From Bacteroidales bacterium UBA2939 (GTDB lineage Bacteria; Bacteroidota; Bacteroidia; Bacteroidales; P3), in NCBI GenBank assembly GCA_002349055.1, contig DECD01000026.1, positions 27,642 to 75,038 on the forward strand: a stretch of 47,397 bases of DNA. Reading direction: 5' to 3'. The notes under the pieces are model-generated. The model did no database searches and was not told the DNA's origin. It saw only the letters and a program-made list of their open reading frames with translations. Positions 14,426 through 22,260 of the stretch are shown here, one piece after another. Numbering within the stretch: the stretch's first letter is position 1; the number at the start of each line of letters is the position of its first letter. The position numbers were made by a program, and so were the translations under genes.

Positions 14426-16264
14426 ATGCGGAAACTGCTGCTCATACTACTGTGTTTACTGATGTCCTTCGGTGCCGTTAAGGCGCAGAAACCCAAGAAG
14501 AAGGTGGAAAAAAAAGTCCCGACGGTTGTCTCGGTGGCCGATTTGTTGCCGAACTACGGGCTTGACAGTGCGTTGGTGAGCGACACGTCCTATGTGATGA
14601 ACCTTCTCGCGGAGCGTCCGCAGGACTATGTAGCACTGACCAACTACTGTGTGGAAGTGCGCACAAAAGCCCAGGCGACCATTAACTCGATAGAGAACGA
14701 CTATGTCCACGAGGACAGCCTGATATGGATTGACTCGAACACCGTGGTGTCGGATTATCCCATCTACGAGTACCGTCTGCGCAGGCTGGCCGACTTTATG
14801 GGTCGCATGAGCATCCGCTACAGCAGATTGGAGCAACAGCGCGTGGAAGCCGAAAAGGAGGCTGCACGCCAGAAAGCCATCGAAGATGCCCGCAAGCAGC
14901 AGGAAGCCCGCGACAAGGAAGCCGCAGGGTTGCGCAACAGCATTGACCTTCACCACCGCTCCATCATCCAGGCTTGCGATGGCGCTGGCATCAAGGACAA
15001 GGTCCGTCTGAAAGAACTGAAGGATTTGTACTACTCCTACCTGATGGTGTACAACAAGTATGACCTGTCGACAGGTCATGCCACTACCGAGTCGATTGCA
15101 CAGCTCGACGAATTGAACGCTTTCCAGAACGATTTGCTTGAGAATGTGCTGGGGCCCAACTCGCTGCCTTTCCAAATCGAGAACTTCAAGAATGTGCTCA
15201 AGGTGCGCTGCGACAAGGAGAACAGCGATGTCTTCCGCAGCTATTCCCGCGTCTTCAAGCAGCAGAACAACGTGCCTATTTCCTTTGCCGATGTGGCTGA
15301 GTATGGCAACTATATCAACAGGTTGCAGACTATCATCAACGTGCAGAACCGCTATTTGCAGACGCTCGATTTGAGGGCCACCATCAATGTCGGTTCCGAC
15401 CGCATCATTCAGCTCTATGGGAAGAAATACCGTGCGGTGGTGAACTCGTACAAGGATGTGGAGCACTCGCTCAACACGGTGCCGGCCTTCACCTCCAATG
15501 CCGAGAGTATAAACTTCATCATCGGGCTGGAGGAGTTCATCTCCGCCCAGCAGCGCTATGTGGACGACTATGCGTTGCTGGAGGACATCAGCACCCGGTC
15601 GGATTCCATCATCAATGGCAGGGACAGCAAGTTCCGCGACGTAATTAATGCCTACCGTGACATCCAGACCAATCTGGTACCGTTGCCCACGTTCAAGAAT
15701 CCCGAGGAGGCTACCCGTTACGAGGATGCCCTTGCCGAGGTGGTGAAAGTGCAGCAGTGCTACCTTCAGGTTATTGGCATGCGTCATGAGATTGAACGCC
15801 TCGACGATTCCCTGATGGCGGTGCGCAAGGTGGACCGTGTGGTCTACAACGGCTACAGGCTTTTGCGCAAGCAGACAGACCTTCAGCCGTCGTTCTCCAC
15901 CGTTGAGCGCGGCCGTGCATTCATCGACTTGCTCAACGAACATATAGAGATGCAACAGGTGTGCCTAACGATTGTCCAGAAGCGTCGCATCATCAACGCC
16001 AACGAGGACAAAATCAACGATATGGCATCCTCCTACCGCAATATCAGCAAAGCCTATTCGCGCATGAAGAAAGCGTACGACAGCCTCGATGAGATTGCCA
16101 ACAATGAAGACTTGCGCCGCTATATGCGCCAGTGCGACAACGTTATGGTCATGCAGGAAGCTTTCAAGGAACTGCTGCGAAGCGACTATGCTTCGTCGAG
16201 CGATACGCAGCTCAAACGCGAGACAGATATTGAGAAAATCAAGGCCGTGGTTGGCCTGAAGTAA
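14426..16264 (+). CDS. large secreted helical protein of unknown function
   Basis: A 612-aa protein from ATG 14426 (MRKLLLILLCLLMSFG); a GTG one codon upstream is also open. A signal peptide ends near AVKAQ. The rest is almost entirely helical with coiled-coil character and repeating units of about 75 residues that contain an xINxx..I..VQ.RYL pattern (for example NRLQTIINVQNRYLQTLDLR and FIIGLEEFISAQQRYVDDYA), followed by a segment with a D.I...YRD motif. It is likely periplasmic or surface-exposed. I do not recognise the family. It is separated from the upstream gene by tandem repeats and ends at a bidirectional terminator. Confidence 0.75.
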   Translation: MRKLLLILLCLLMSFGAVKAQKPKKKVEKKVPTVVSVADLLPNYGLDSALVSDTSYVMNLLAERPQDYVALTNYCVEVRTKAQATINSIENDYVHEDSLIWIDSNTVVSDYPIYEYRLRRLADFMGRMSIRYSRLEQQRVEAEKEAARQKAIEDARKQQEARDKEAAGLRNSIDLHHRSIIQACDGAGIKDKVRLKELKDLYYSYLMVYNKYDLSTGHATTESIAQLDELNAFQNDLLENVLGPNSLPFQIENFKNVLKVRCDKENSDVFRSYSRVFKQQNNVPISFADVAEYGNYINRLQTIINVQNRYLQTLDLRATINVGSDRIIQLYGKKYRAVVNSYKDVEHSLNTVPAFTSNAESINFIIGLEEFISAQQRYVDDYALLEDISTRSDSIINGRDSKFRDVINAYRDIQTNLVPLPTFKNPEEATRYEDALAEVVKVQQCYLQVIGMRHEIERLDDSLMAVRKVDRVVYNGYRLLRKQTDLQPSFSTVERGRAFIDLLNEHIEMQQVCLTIVQKRRIINANEDKINDMASSYRNISKAYSRMKKAYDSLDEIANNEDLRRYMRQCDNVMVMQEAFKELLRSDYASSSDTQLKRETDIEKIKAVVGLK

Positions 16265-16278
16265 ACAAACAAAAAAAA

Positions 16279-16303
16279 GCATCCGCATTGCGGATGCTTT
16301 TTT
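16279..16303. terminator. bidirectional intrinsic terminator
   Basis: A perfect stem GCATCCGC ATT GCGGATGC flanked by A8 on the left and T6 on the right, between the convergent secreted-protein and pepD genes. Confidence 0.93.
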
Positions 16304-16321
16304 GTTTATACCTGTTTGCCT

Positions 16322-17779
16322 TTATTTCTTCACAGGCATGTTCTCGAGGGTGGCAACCAGAAATTCGTAGAACTTCTTGGTGCTGGGAATGTTGCAGCGC
16401 TCGTCGGGGCTGTGGGGGCTCTGCAGTGTCGGGCCGAAGGAAATCATCTCCATCTCGGGATATTTGGCACCCAGGATGCCGCATTCCAGACCGGCGTGGA
16501 TGGCCACGACAGCGGGCTCTTTCTTGTAGAGTTTCTTGTAGGTGGCCTTCATGGATTTCAGCAGGCCGCTCTCCATGTTGGGCTTCCAGCCGGAGTAGGC
16601 ACCGCTGAGTTGGCATTTGCCACCGGCCAGTTCGGCCAGGCAGACGAGGCGCTCGGCGAGGGCATCCTTGGCGGTGTCGACCGAGGAGCGCAGCAGGGCG
16701 TAGACGACGAATTTCTTGGCAGCCGTGGTCTTGGCGATGGCCAGGTTCAGCGAGGTCTCCACCAGACCTTCCATGTCTTTGCTCATGCGGATGACGCCGT
16801 TGGGAGCCACCATCATGAGGTTGATAATCTTCTGGGTACCTTCCTCGGAGATGACCGTGGGGCTCATGCGCACTTTTTCGTGTTTCATGAAGAAGTCGGG
16901 CTCGACGGAGGCAAGCTCTTTCTTCACCCAGCCAGCCACTTTGTCGAACTCTTTGAGGATGCATCCCTCGTGCTCCTTGGGCATGGCGATGACGGCTTCG
17001 GCATCGCGCGGGATGGCGTTGCGCATGTTGCCGCCTTCGAGGCTGATGATGCGGATGCCGCATTCGGCCACCCAGCGGAGGTGACGGAAGAGCAGCTTGT
17101 TGGCGTTGGCGCGGCCGGTATTGATTTCCATGCCGGAGTGGCCACCCTTGAGGCCGCCGATGGTGAGCTTGTAGGCCACCATGCCCTTCGGGGCTTTCTC
17201 GGTGGTGTAGGGGATGGAGATGGCGGCATCGATACCACCGGCGCAACCCACGTAGAGTTCGCCCTCGGTCTCGGAGTCGAGGTTGAGGAGGTAGTCGCCG
17301 TGCAGCTCGCCCTTCTTCAGGCCGAAGGCACCGGTCATGCCGGTCTCTTCGTCGGTGGTGATAAGAGCCTCGATGGGGCCGTGCTTGATGGTCTTGCTGG
17401 CGAAGACGGCCATGATGGCAGCCACACCCATGCCGTCGTCAGCACCGAGGGTGGTGTCGTCGGCATAGACCCAGTCGCCCACAATCTTGGTCTTGATGGG
17501 ATCTTTCAGGAAGTCGTGTTTCTTACCGGCACGGGCCTGGGGAACCATGTCCATGTGGGCCTGAAGTACCACGGGGTGAACTTTCTCCATGCCTTTGGTG
17601 GCGGGTTTGGAGAGAATGACGTTGCCGATTTTGTCCACGCGGCAGTCAATTTTGTTCTTTTTTGCCCATTTCACAAGGAAATCGCGGACGATTTCTTCGT
17701 GCTTCGAGGGACGCGGGCATTTGGTCAGAGCATCGAAATTGCTCCACAATTCTTTGGGTTCGAGGTCTTTAATTGTCAT
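16322..17779 (-). CDS. pepD: aminoacyl-histidine dipeptidase PepD (M20)
   Basis: A 485-aa M20-family cytosolic dipeptidase, full length for the family, that cleaves Xaa-His dipeptides. The metal site is visible: QAHMDMVP (His75, Asp77), the bridging Asp in TLGADDGMGVAA, and the general base with its neighbour in LITTDEETGMTGAFG; a C-terminal His-containing motif (HAGLECG) completes the family pattern. The start is the ATG at 17779. A minus-strand TACATTTG box at 17827-17834 lies about 48 bp upstream. It converges on a strong terminator with the upstream plus-strand gene. Nothing unusual is seen. Confidence 0.95.
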   Translation of the reverse strand: MTIKDLEPKELWSNFDALTKCPRPSKHEEIVRDFLVKWAKKNKIDCRVDKIGNVILSKPATKGMEKVHPVVLQAHMDMVPQARAGKKHDFLKDPIKTKIVGDWVYADDTTLGADDGMGVAAIMAVFASKTIKHGPIEALITTDEETGMTGAFGLKKGELHGDYLLNLDSETEGELYVGCAGGIDAAISIPYTTEKAPKGMVAYKLTIGGLKGGHSGMEINTGRANANKLLFRHLRWVAECGIRIISLEGGNMRNAIPRDAEAVIAMPKEHEGCILKEFDKVAGWVKKELASVEPDFFMKHEKVRMSPTVISEEGTQKIINLMMVAPNGVIRMSKDMEGLVETSLNLAIAKTTAAKKFVVYALLRSSVDTAKDALAERLVCLAELAGGKCQLSGAYSGWKPNMESGLLKSMKATYKKLYKKEPAVVAIHAGLECGILGAKYPEMEMISFGPTLQSPHSPDERCNIPSTKKFYEFLVATLENMPVKK

Positions 17780-17826
17780 GTTTGAAAAGGTTTATTGTGT
17801 TTAAATTTTGTTTCCGATACAAAGTG

Positions 17827-17834
17827 CAAATGTA
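17827..17834 (-). promoter_or_regulatory. -7 box (TACATTTG) of pepD
   Basis: A perfect TAnnTTTG box on the minus strand upstream of the pepD start. Confidence 0.6.
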
Positions 17835-17880
17835 CAAAAATATTTTTGAGTGTGCAAATTATTTTTTCCAGATGTCGAAA

Positions 17881-18423
17881 TCAGGGGTCCAGCAAGTCGA
17901 GAATTGTAGAGAAGAGGACCTCCAGTTCATTGCGTTCTTTGAGCATCTTTTTCGATGTGGTCGCCGGAGCGTTGAAGTCGTAGATGGTGACGGGGGTGAA
18001 CGCCTGTTGGTAGCTGGTGAGGATGTTGTATTGTTCCGTCTCCGTCGGGTTGCATTCGTCGGGTAGGGGAGGGGGGGTGGAGAAATCGTTGTACATGCGC
18101 TTGGCGGTCTCGAGGGCGTTCTCGCCTTTCAGCACCATCATCTTGTGCCCCGGAGCCCAGTGCGAGGCTATTCCGGCGGCACCGCCAGGACGTTCGATGA
18201 GGTAGTAGTCGAGTTGGCGCAGGGTGTCGTGGTAGGTGTAGAGCGGCCAGCGCTGTTCGTCGAGTTCAAGGTCGTTCTGCCGGCAGAGCGAGAGGTTGTA
18301 GAGGTGGTTTATGTCGTCAACAAAGACATAGCCTGGCACCGACGTGTGGAAGAAGAGGTGGACGAGGTCTTCGCCGCTGTCTTCCAGGTCGTCGAGGTCC
18401 AGTTTGAGCACTTGTTTCTTCAT
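17881..18423 (-). CDS. IPExxxVDY-like small cytoplasmic protein
   Basis: A 180-aa protein with no signal peptide. It begins MKKQVLKLDLDD and has an N-terminal part (GYVFVDDINHLYNLSLCRQNDLEL) that resembles the Bacteroidota IPExxxVDY family of unknown function, then a Pro-rich loop (DFSTPPPLPDE) and a helical C-terminus. The family assignment is tentative. It is the last gene of a minus-strand group, 5 nt after the radical SAM gene, so the two are probably co-translated. Confidence 0.6.
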   Translation of the reverse strand: MKKQVLKLDLDDLEDSGEDLVHLFFHTSVPGYVFVDDINHLYNLSLCRQNDLELDEQRWPLYTYHDTLRQLDYYLIERPGGAAGIASHWAPGHKMMVLKGENALETAKRMYNDFSTPPPLPDECNPTETEQYNILTSYQQAFTPVTIYDFNAPATTSKKMLKERNELEVLFSTILDLLDP

Positions 18424-18428
18424 CGTTT

Positions 18429-19319
18429 TCAGGCAAAAGGATTATTTTTCTTTGTAAAATCGGGACGGTAGTTGTGTTCCGAGGCCAGCTCTTGCAGCCA
18501 TCCGTCGAGTCCCAGTTGCTGGTAGTGGTCGGCCACAAGGCGGTACTCCTCTTCCGTCAGCGTGCGGTCGAGGGGTGAGGGCAGGTCGGGTCGTGGCGGG
18601 AAATACTGTGCCATGAGCGACACATGGATGTTGAATACCGGCAGGTTGTCGGCAATCCAGTCGAGTACGGCCATCGAGTTGTCTGTGTGGCCGGGGAGCA
18701 CCAGGTGGCGGATGATGAGACCGCGAAAGGCCACGCCTTCGTCGTCGCATTTCAGTCCTGCACCCACCTGCCGTTTCATCTCCAGGATGGCGCGCGTGGC
18801 CACCTCGGGATAGTCCTCGGCATGACTGTAGGCGAGGGCCGGTGCGGGCAGGAGGTATTTGAGGTCGGGCAGGTAGATGTCCACCAGCCCGTCGAGCGTC
18901 TGCAAAGTCTCGATGCTCTCGTAGCCGCTCGAATTGTATACCACCGTGGGCGCGAACCCGCGTTGGTGGACGGCCTCCACAATGGCGGCAAGGTGGTGGG
19001 CGTAGTGGGAGGCGGTGACGAACCCTAGCAGGTTGTGGCTCTGCGGTAGCAGTTCGCAGATGCGGTCGGCCACCTCGTCCACAGTGCGATAGTGGACCAT
19101 CGAATCAGCAACATTGGCCGCCGAGATGTCGTGGTTCTGGCAGTAGATGCAATGCAGGTTGCAGTGCGAGAAGAAGACGTTGACGATGGGGTTGAGGGGA
19201 GGCTCCTCGCCGGCATGCACACAGATGGCCGACACCTCCAATCCCTCCGGTGCACCGCAGAAACCCCGGCCATTCGTGCGGTCAACCCCGCATCTTCTTG
19301 GACATAAGCTGCATTCCAT
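18429..19319 (-). CDS. radical SAM protein, PflA-like
   Basis: A 296-aa radical SAM enzyme. The [4Fe-4S]-AdoMet motif is CNLHCIYC (Cys53, Cys57, Cys60), and the N-terminus has further Cys residues (MECSLCPRRC and GRGFCGAPEG) typical of a PflA-like subgroup often annotated as a putative pyruvate formate-lyase activating enzyme. Later family-like stretches are YLPDLKYLLP and HLVLPGHTDNS. Its real substrate is unknown. It starts 3 nt downstream of a small lipoprotein gene and ends 5 nt before the IPExxxVDY-like gene. Oxygen-sensitive chemistry fits an anaerobe. Confidence 0.88.
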   Translation of the reverse strand: MECSLCPRRCGVDRTNGRGFCGAPEGLEVSAICVHAGEEPPLNPIVNVFFSHCNLHCIYCQNHDISAANVADSMVHYRTVDEVADRICELLPQSHNLLGFVTASHYAHHLAAIVEAVHQRGFAPTVVYNSSGYESIETLQTLDGLVDIYLPDLKYLLPAPALAYSHAEDYPEVATRAILEMKRQVGAGLKCDDEGVAFRGLIIRHLVLPGHTDNSMAVLDWIADNLPVFNIHVSLMAQYFPPRPDLPSPLDRTLTEEEYRLVADHYQQLGLDGWLQELASEHNYRPDFTKKNNPFA

Positions 19320-19322
19320 AGA

Positions 19323-19520
19323 CTAATCCCAACTGCAAACGGAATAGTACTGCTCGCCGGCTTGGATGACCATATTGGCGCATGTCACACCTCGGTCGTC
19401 GACCTCGCTGGCGCTGTAGGTCACTTCTCTTCCGTCGTAGCCGGTGCACGTGCACGTCTTGTGGCACGAGGCAAGCATCAGCGTCACCAGTAGAATTCCT
19501 CCCAATTTTATGTATTTCAT
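19323..19520 (-). CDS. small Cys-rich lipoprotein C
   Basis: A 65-aa putative lipoprotein: signal peptide MKYIKLGGILLVTLMLASC with the lipobox, then HKTCTCTGYDGREV and later Cys residues in VTCANM and SVCSWD. It shares the anchor-proximal C-x-C layout with the genes at 11399 and 11638. It lies 3 nt before the radical SAM gene and 20 nt after hydE. Function unknown. Confidence 0.75.
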   Translation of the reverse strand: MKYIKLGGILLVTLMLASCHKTCTCTGYDGREVTYSASEVDDRGVTCANMVIQAGEQYYSVCSWD

Positions 19521-19540
19521 TTTATCTTAGTTCTTAATTC

Positions 19541-20542
19541 TTAATTCAAATAGTCTCCTCTGTCCTCGGGCACCTCCATGCCGATGGCTTTCATGCGCAG
19601 ACGAATGTCGGCGGCGCTCTCGGCGGCCTCGCTGCCGGTGGAGAGCTTGTTGTTGTAGATGCTGTAGAGAGCCCGCGTGTCTTGTGGCGAGAGGTTGGGC
19701 ATCACCACGTTGGCACCCGCCATCACGGCGCGTTCGCGTCCTGTGGGGTGCAGGGTGCCGAGGGCTGTGGTGGCCGGCAGCAGCACATGGGGATGCAGGA
19801 TGCGGATGATGGCCAGCAGCCTCAGCGTCAGCTCCACGCTGCCTGCCCGTTCGTTCTCGAAGGGGGTGCCGGCGGCGGGGATGAAGGGACCGATGCCCAC
19901 CATCTCGGGCCGAAAGTCGGCGATAAACAGTAGGTCTTTCTTTAGGGTCTCGATGCTTTGCCCGGGCGACCCCACCATGAAGCCGGCACCTACTTGGAAA
20001 CCCAGCTCGCGCAGGTCGCGGAGACACTGCATGCGGTGCTCGAAACTCATCTCCGCAGGGTGGAGGTGTGCGTAGTGTGCGGCGTCGGCGGTCTCGTGGC
20101 GCAGCAGGTAGCGGTCGGCGCCCGCCTCGCGCAGGCGTGCAAAGCTCTCGCGGCCCCGCTCGCCCAGCGACAGCGTGACGGCGCAGTCGGGGAACTCCCG
20201 CTTGATGCTTCGCACAATGTCGCACACCAGCTCGTCGGTGAACCAGCCGTCCTCGCCCCCTTGCAGCACAAAGGTGCGGAAGCCCAGCTTCCGGCCCGTG
20301 CGGCAGCAGTCGAGAATCTGTTCCTTGGTCAGGCGGTAGCGACGGGTGTCAGCATCGCGGCGGATGCCGCAGTAGAGGCAGTTGTTCTTGCAGTGGTTGG
20401 TAATCTCTATCAGCCCGCGCATGAACACCTTGCGCCCATAGACCTCGTCGCGCACACGGCATGCTTCGGCAAAGAGGTTGTCGATGGCCGTGGGGTCGCT
20501 GGTTGTCAGCAGGTGTTCTATGTTATTTAATGATAAATTCAT
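19541..20542 (-). CDS. hydE: [FeFe]-hydrogenase maturase HydE
   Basis: A 333-aa radical SAM protein of the HydE type, full length, which takes part in making the H-cluster of [FeFe]-hydrogenase. The cluster motif is CKNNCLYC (Cys51, Cys55, Cys58) in the context ITNHCKNNCLYCGIRRD, and FVLQGGEDGWF, GFMVGSPGQ and GIGPFIPAAGTPF are typical of HydE. HydF, HydG and a hydrogenase are not in this window. It overlaps the end of the upstream GH20-like gene by 20 bp, so the two are likely in one transcript. Its 3' end is followed by ATTCTTAATTCTTA repeats. Confidence 0.92.
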   Translation of the reverse strand: MNLSLNNIEHLLTTSDPTAIDNLFAEACRVRDEVYGRKVFMRGLIEITNHCKNNCLYCGIRRDADTRRYRLTKEQILDCCRTGRKLGFRTFVLQGGEDGWFTDELVCDIVRSIKREFPDCAVTLSLGERGRESFARLREAGADRYLLRHETADAAHYAHLHPAEMSFEHRMQCLRDLRELGFQVGAGFMVGSPGQSIETLKKDLLFIADFRPEMVGIGPFIPAAGTPFENERAGSVELTLRLLAIIRILHPHVLLPATTALGTLHPTGRERAVMAGANVVMPNLSPQDTRALYSIYNNKLSTGSEAAESAADIRLRMKAIGMEVPEDRGDYLN

Positions 20543-21989
20543 AAACCGAATCTCTCTCTTGGTCTTTGTATACGGGCAATATCTTGATGTGGGTGCCGCG
20601 CTTGAGGTTGATGGGTCCCAGGTAGACCTGCGAGCGGCGCGTGGGAGTGGTGCTGTCGGTGGTGTAGAAGATGTAGGTGTTGGGCACCTCGGTCTCGATG
20701 GCGATGTTCATGGTGCGGTCGTCGACGCGCGAGGCGCGGAAGAGGGGAGTGAAGGAACCCTCGCAGTAGGAGTAGCCTTTGTTGTCGAGGCGCATCTTCA
20801 GCAGCTCCACCTTCTTGCGGAAGTGGCTCCAGTTCTTGTTCTCGCGCGGACTCCACAGACATTCGCTCATGGCCAGCAGGCGCGGCAGCAGCATGTATTC
20901 GACCTCGGTGGTGTTCTCCAGGTTCTCTGTCCACAGGTTGCATTGGCCGCCCAAGGTGCTCTGCTCCACGTATTTGTTCGTGCCGTGAGGCGCGGGGTCG
21001 AACTCGTAGGCTTTTGCCAGCGTAATCAGGCCCGCGTTGGCCAGAGGCTGGTAGCGGGGGTCGGCCTGGTAATAATCCAGACGGCAGTACTCGTCGGGGC
21101 ACATCACCACGAGCTTGCCTGCGCGGGCGGCATTCTGTCCCGCCTGCAACGATGTGCGTGCCAGCACGATGTGCATTGTCGAATCCTTGGGAGTGCTCTC
21201 GGCGGCCTCATTGTCCCACACCAGGGTCATTCCCTCGGCCGGCACCACTTCGATGCCCAGCGCAGCGGCGTAGGCCACCACTTCGGCTACCTCCTCGTCG
21301 GTGTAGTATTCGGTGTCATCCTCTTCTGTGTCAGTGCTGTCGATGGTCTCTGCCGTGCTGTCTCCCTGCTGGCCGGGCAAAGTGTGCTCGGGCAGTTGCC
21401 AGTGGAAACGGTTCAGCTTGAAGTTGGCCATCAGGTCGAGGTATTTCTTGATGAATTTCACCGAGAAATGCTGGCTGCGGCAGTCGAGGTGCGCTCCGCG
21501 CCAGGCAAAGCGCGGGTAGTCGAGGATGGTGCACTCGGGCAGGGTGATGGAGCTGTAGGTGTGCTCCAGCACGTCGGACGGAATTATCTGGATGAATGTC
21601 TGGTAGGCGTAGAAAAGTCCTACCTCGGTGTTGGCCGAGAGGCAGATGCCCGTCTGGCGCACCTCGAGCAGGTAGCCCTCCTCGCCCAGCTCGGGGTTGA
21701 TGGTGTCGTTGAGAATCAAATCCAGGTCGCTCACTTCCGACTGCGCCACCAGCGACGGACGCATGTGGGCGTGGCGCAGCGAATTCATGATGTATTTGGC
21801 TGTGGGCGAGTTCTGTCCGAGGCCCGAGGTGGCCACGGCAATGTCGCGGTTCAGCGTGTAGCTGCCCTCTTTCTGCACCTGGAAGACAGGCTCGGGGATG
21901 ATGTCTATCTGGGTGACGGTAGCCGTCCGGCCGCAGGCCGCCAGCAGCGCCGCCGCAATTATCAGTAGGATTTGGTTCTTCAAAGACAT
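20523..21989 (-). CDS. GH20-family lipoprotein lacking the catalytic segment
   Basis: A 488-aa putative lipoprotein (lipobox LLAAC) of the beta-hexosaminidase family GH20. Family parts are present: an N-terminal GH20b-like domain, RGAHLDCRSQHFSVKFIKKY, NFKLNRFHWQLPEH, the YYTDEEVAEVVAYAAALGIE stretch leading to VVPAEG, and late parts LVVMCPDEYCRLDYYQ and LGGQCNLWTENL, then EYMLLPRLLAMSECLWSP. The section that should lie between EVVPAEG and LVWDNE, about 100 residues with the catalytic Asp-Glu pair (GGDE), is absent, yet the frame is open throughout. An acidic insert (STDTEEDDTEYYTDEE) precedes it. Glycosidase activity is unlikely; a sugar-binding role or early decay is possible. Confidence 0.8.
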   Translation of the reverse strand: MSLKNQILLIIAAALLAACGRTATVTQIDIIPEPVFQVQKEGSYTLNRDIAVATSGLGQNSPTAKYIMNSLRHAHMRPSLVAQSEVSDLDLILNDTINPELGEEGYLLEVRQTGICLSANTEVGLFYAYQTFIQIIPSDVLEHTYSSITLPECTILDYPRFAWRGAHLDCRSQHFSVKFIKKYLDLMANFKLNRFHWQLPEHTLPGQQGDSTAETIDSTDTEEDDTEYYTDEEVAEVVAYAAALGIEVVPAEGMTLVWDNEAAESTPKDSTMHIVLARTSLQAGQNAARAGKLVVMCPDEYCRLDYYQADPRYQPLANAGLITLAKAYEFDPAPHGTNKYVEQSTLGGQCNLWTENLENTTEVEYMLLPRLLAMSECLWSPRENKNWSHFRKKVELLKMRLDNKGYSYCEGSFTPLFRASRVDDRTMNIAIETEVPNTYIFYTTDSTTPTRRSQVYLGPINLKRGTHIKILPVYKDQERDSVYEFIIK

Positions 21990-22080
21990 AGTGTTTTTAT
22001 ATTATAACATAATTGGTAACGTCGCCATCCTTTTTTTATTATATTCCCTTGCCAAATTGTTAGGATAAACTACCTGTCAA

Positions 22081-22170
22081 TGCCCTATCAACACCCTACC
22101 AACACCCTATCAAGTCCTACCACGGTAGGAGTTGGTAGGGTGTTGGTAGGGTTATGGTAGGGTGTTTATT
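22081..22170. repeat. CCCTACCAACA hairpin repeat element, copy 1
   Basis: Direct repeats CCCTA(C/T)CAACA on the left face GGTAGGGTGTT repeats on the right around the core TCCTACC AC GGTAGGA at 22115-22130. The element lies between the divergent GH20-like and flippase genes. Copy 2 at 32645-32715 also lies between divergent genes. Confidence 0.85.
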
Positions 22171-22260
22171 CGTATTATGTGTCAGTTGGTTAGGGGGTAT
22201 TTTGCCAGTAAAATAATTCCGTGGGCAATATTTGATGGGTTGGGGCGTTATTGTGGCATT

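Noticed and set aside
22081..22170. CRISPR array
   Set aside because: Units are 8-11 bp, not 23-47 bp, have no unique spacers, and no cas genes are present in the window.
22162..22260. Upstream ATG for the flippase adding 33 residues
   Set aside because: The extra sequence lacks the family's start and lies partly in the hairpin repeat element; MASLKKLFSD at 22261 is the natural start.
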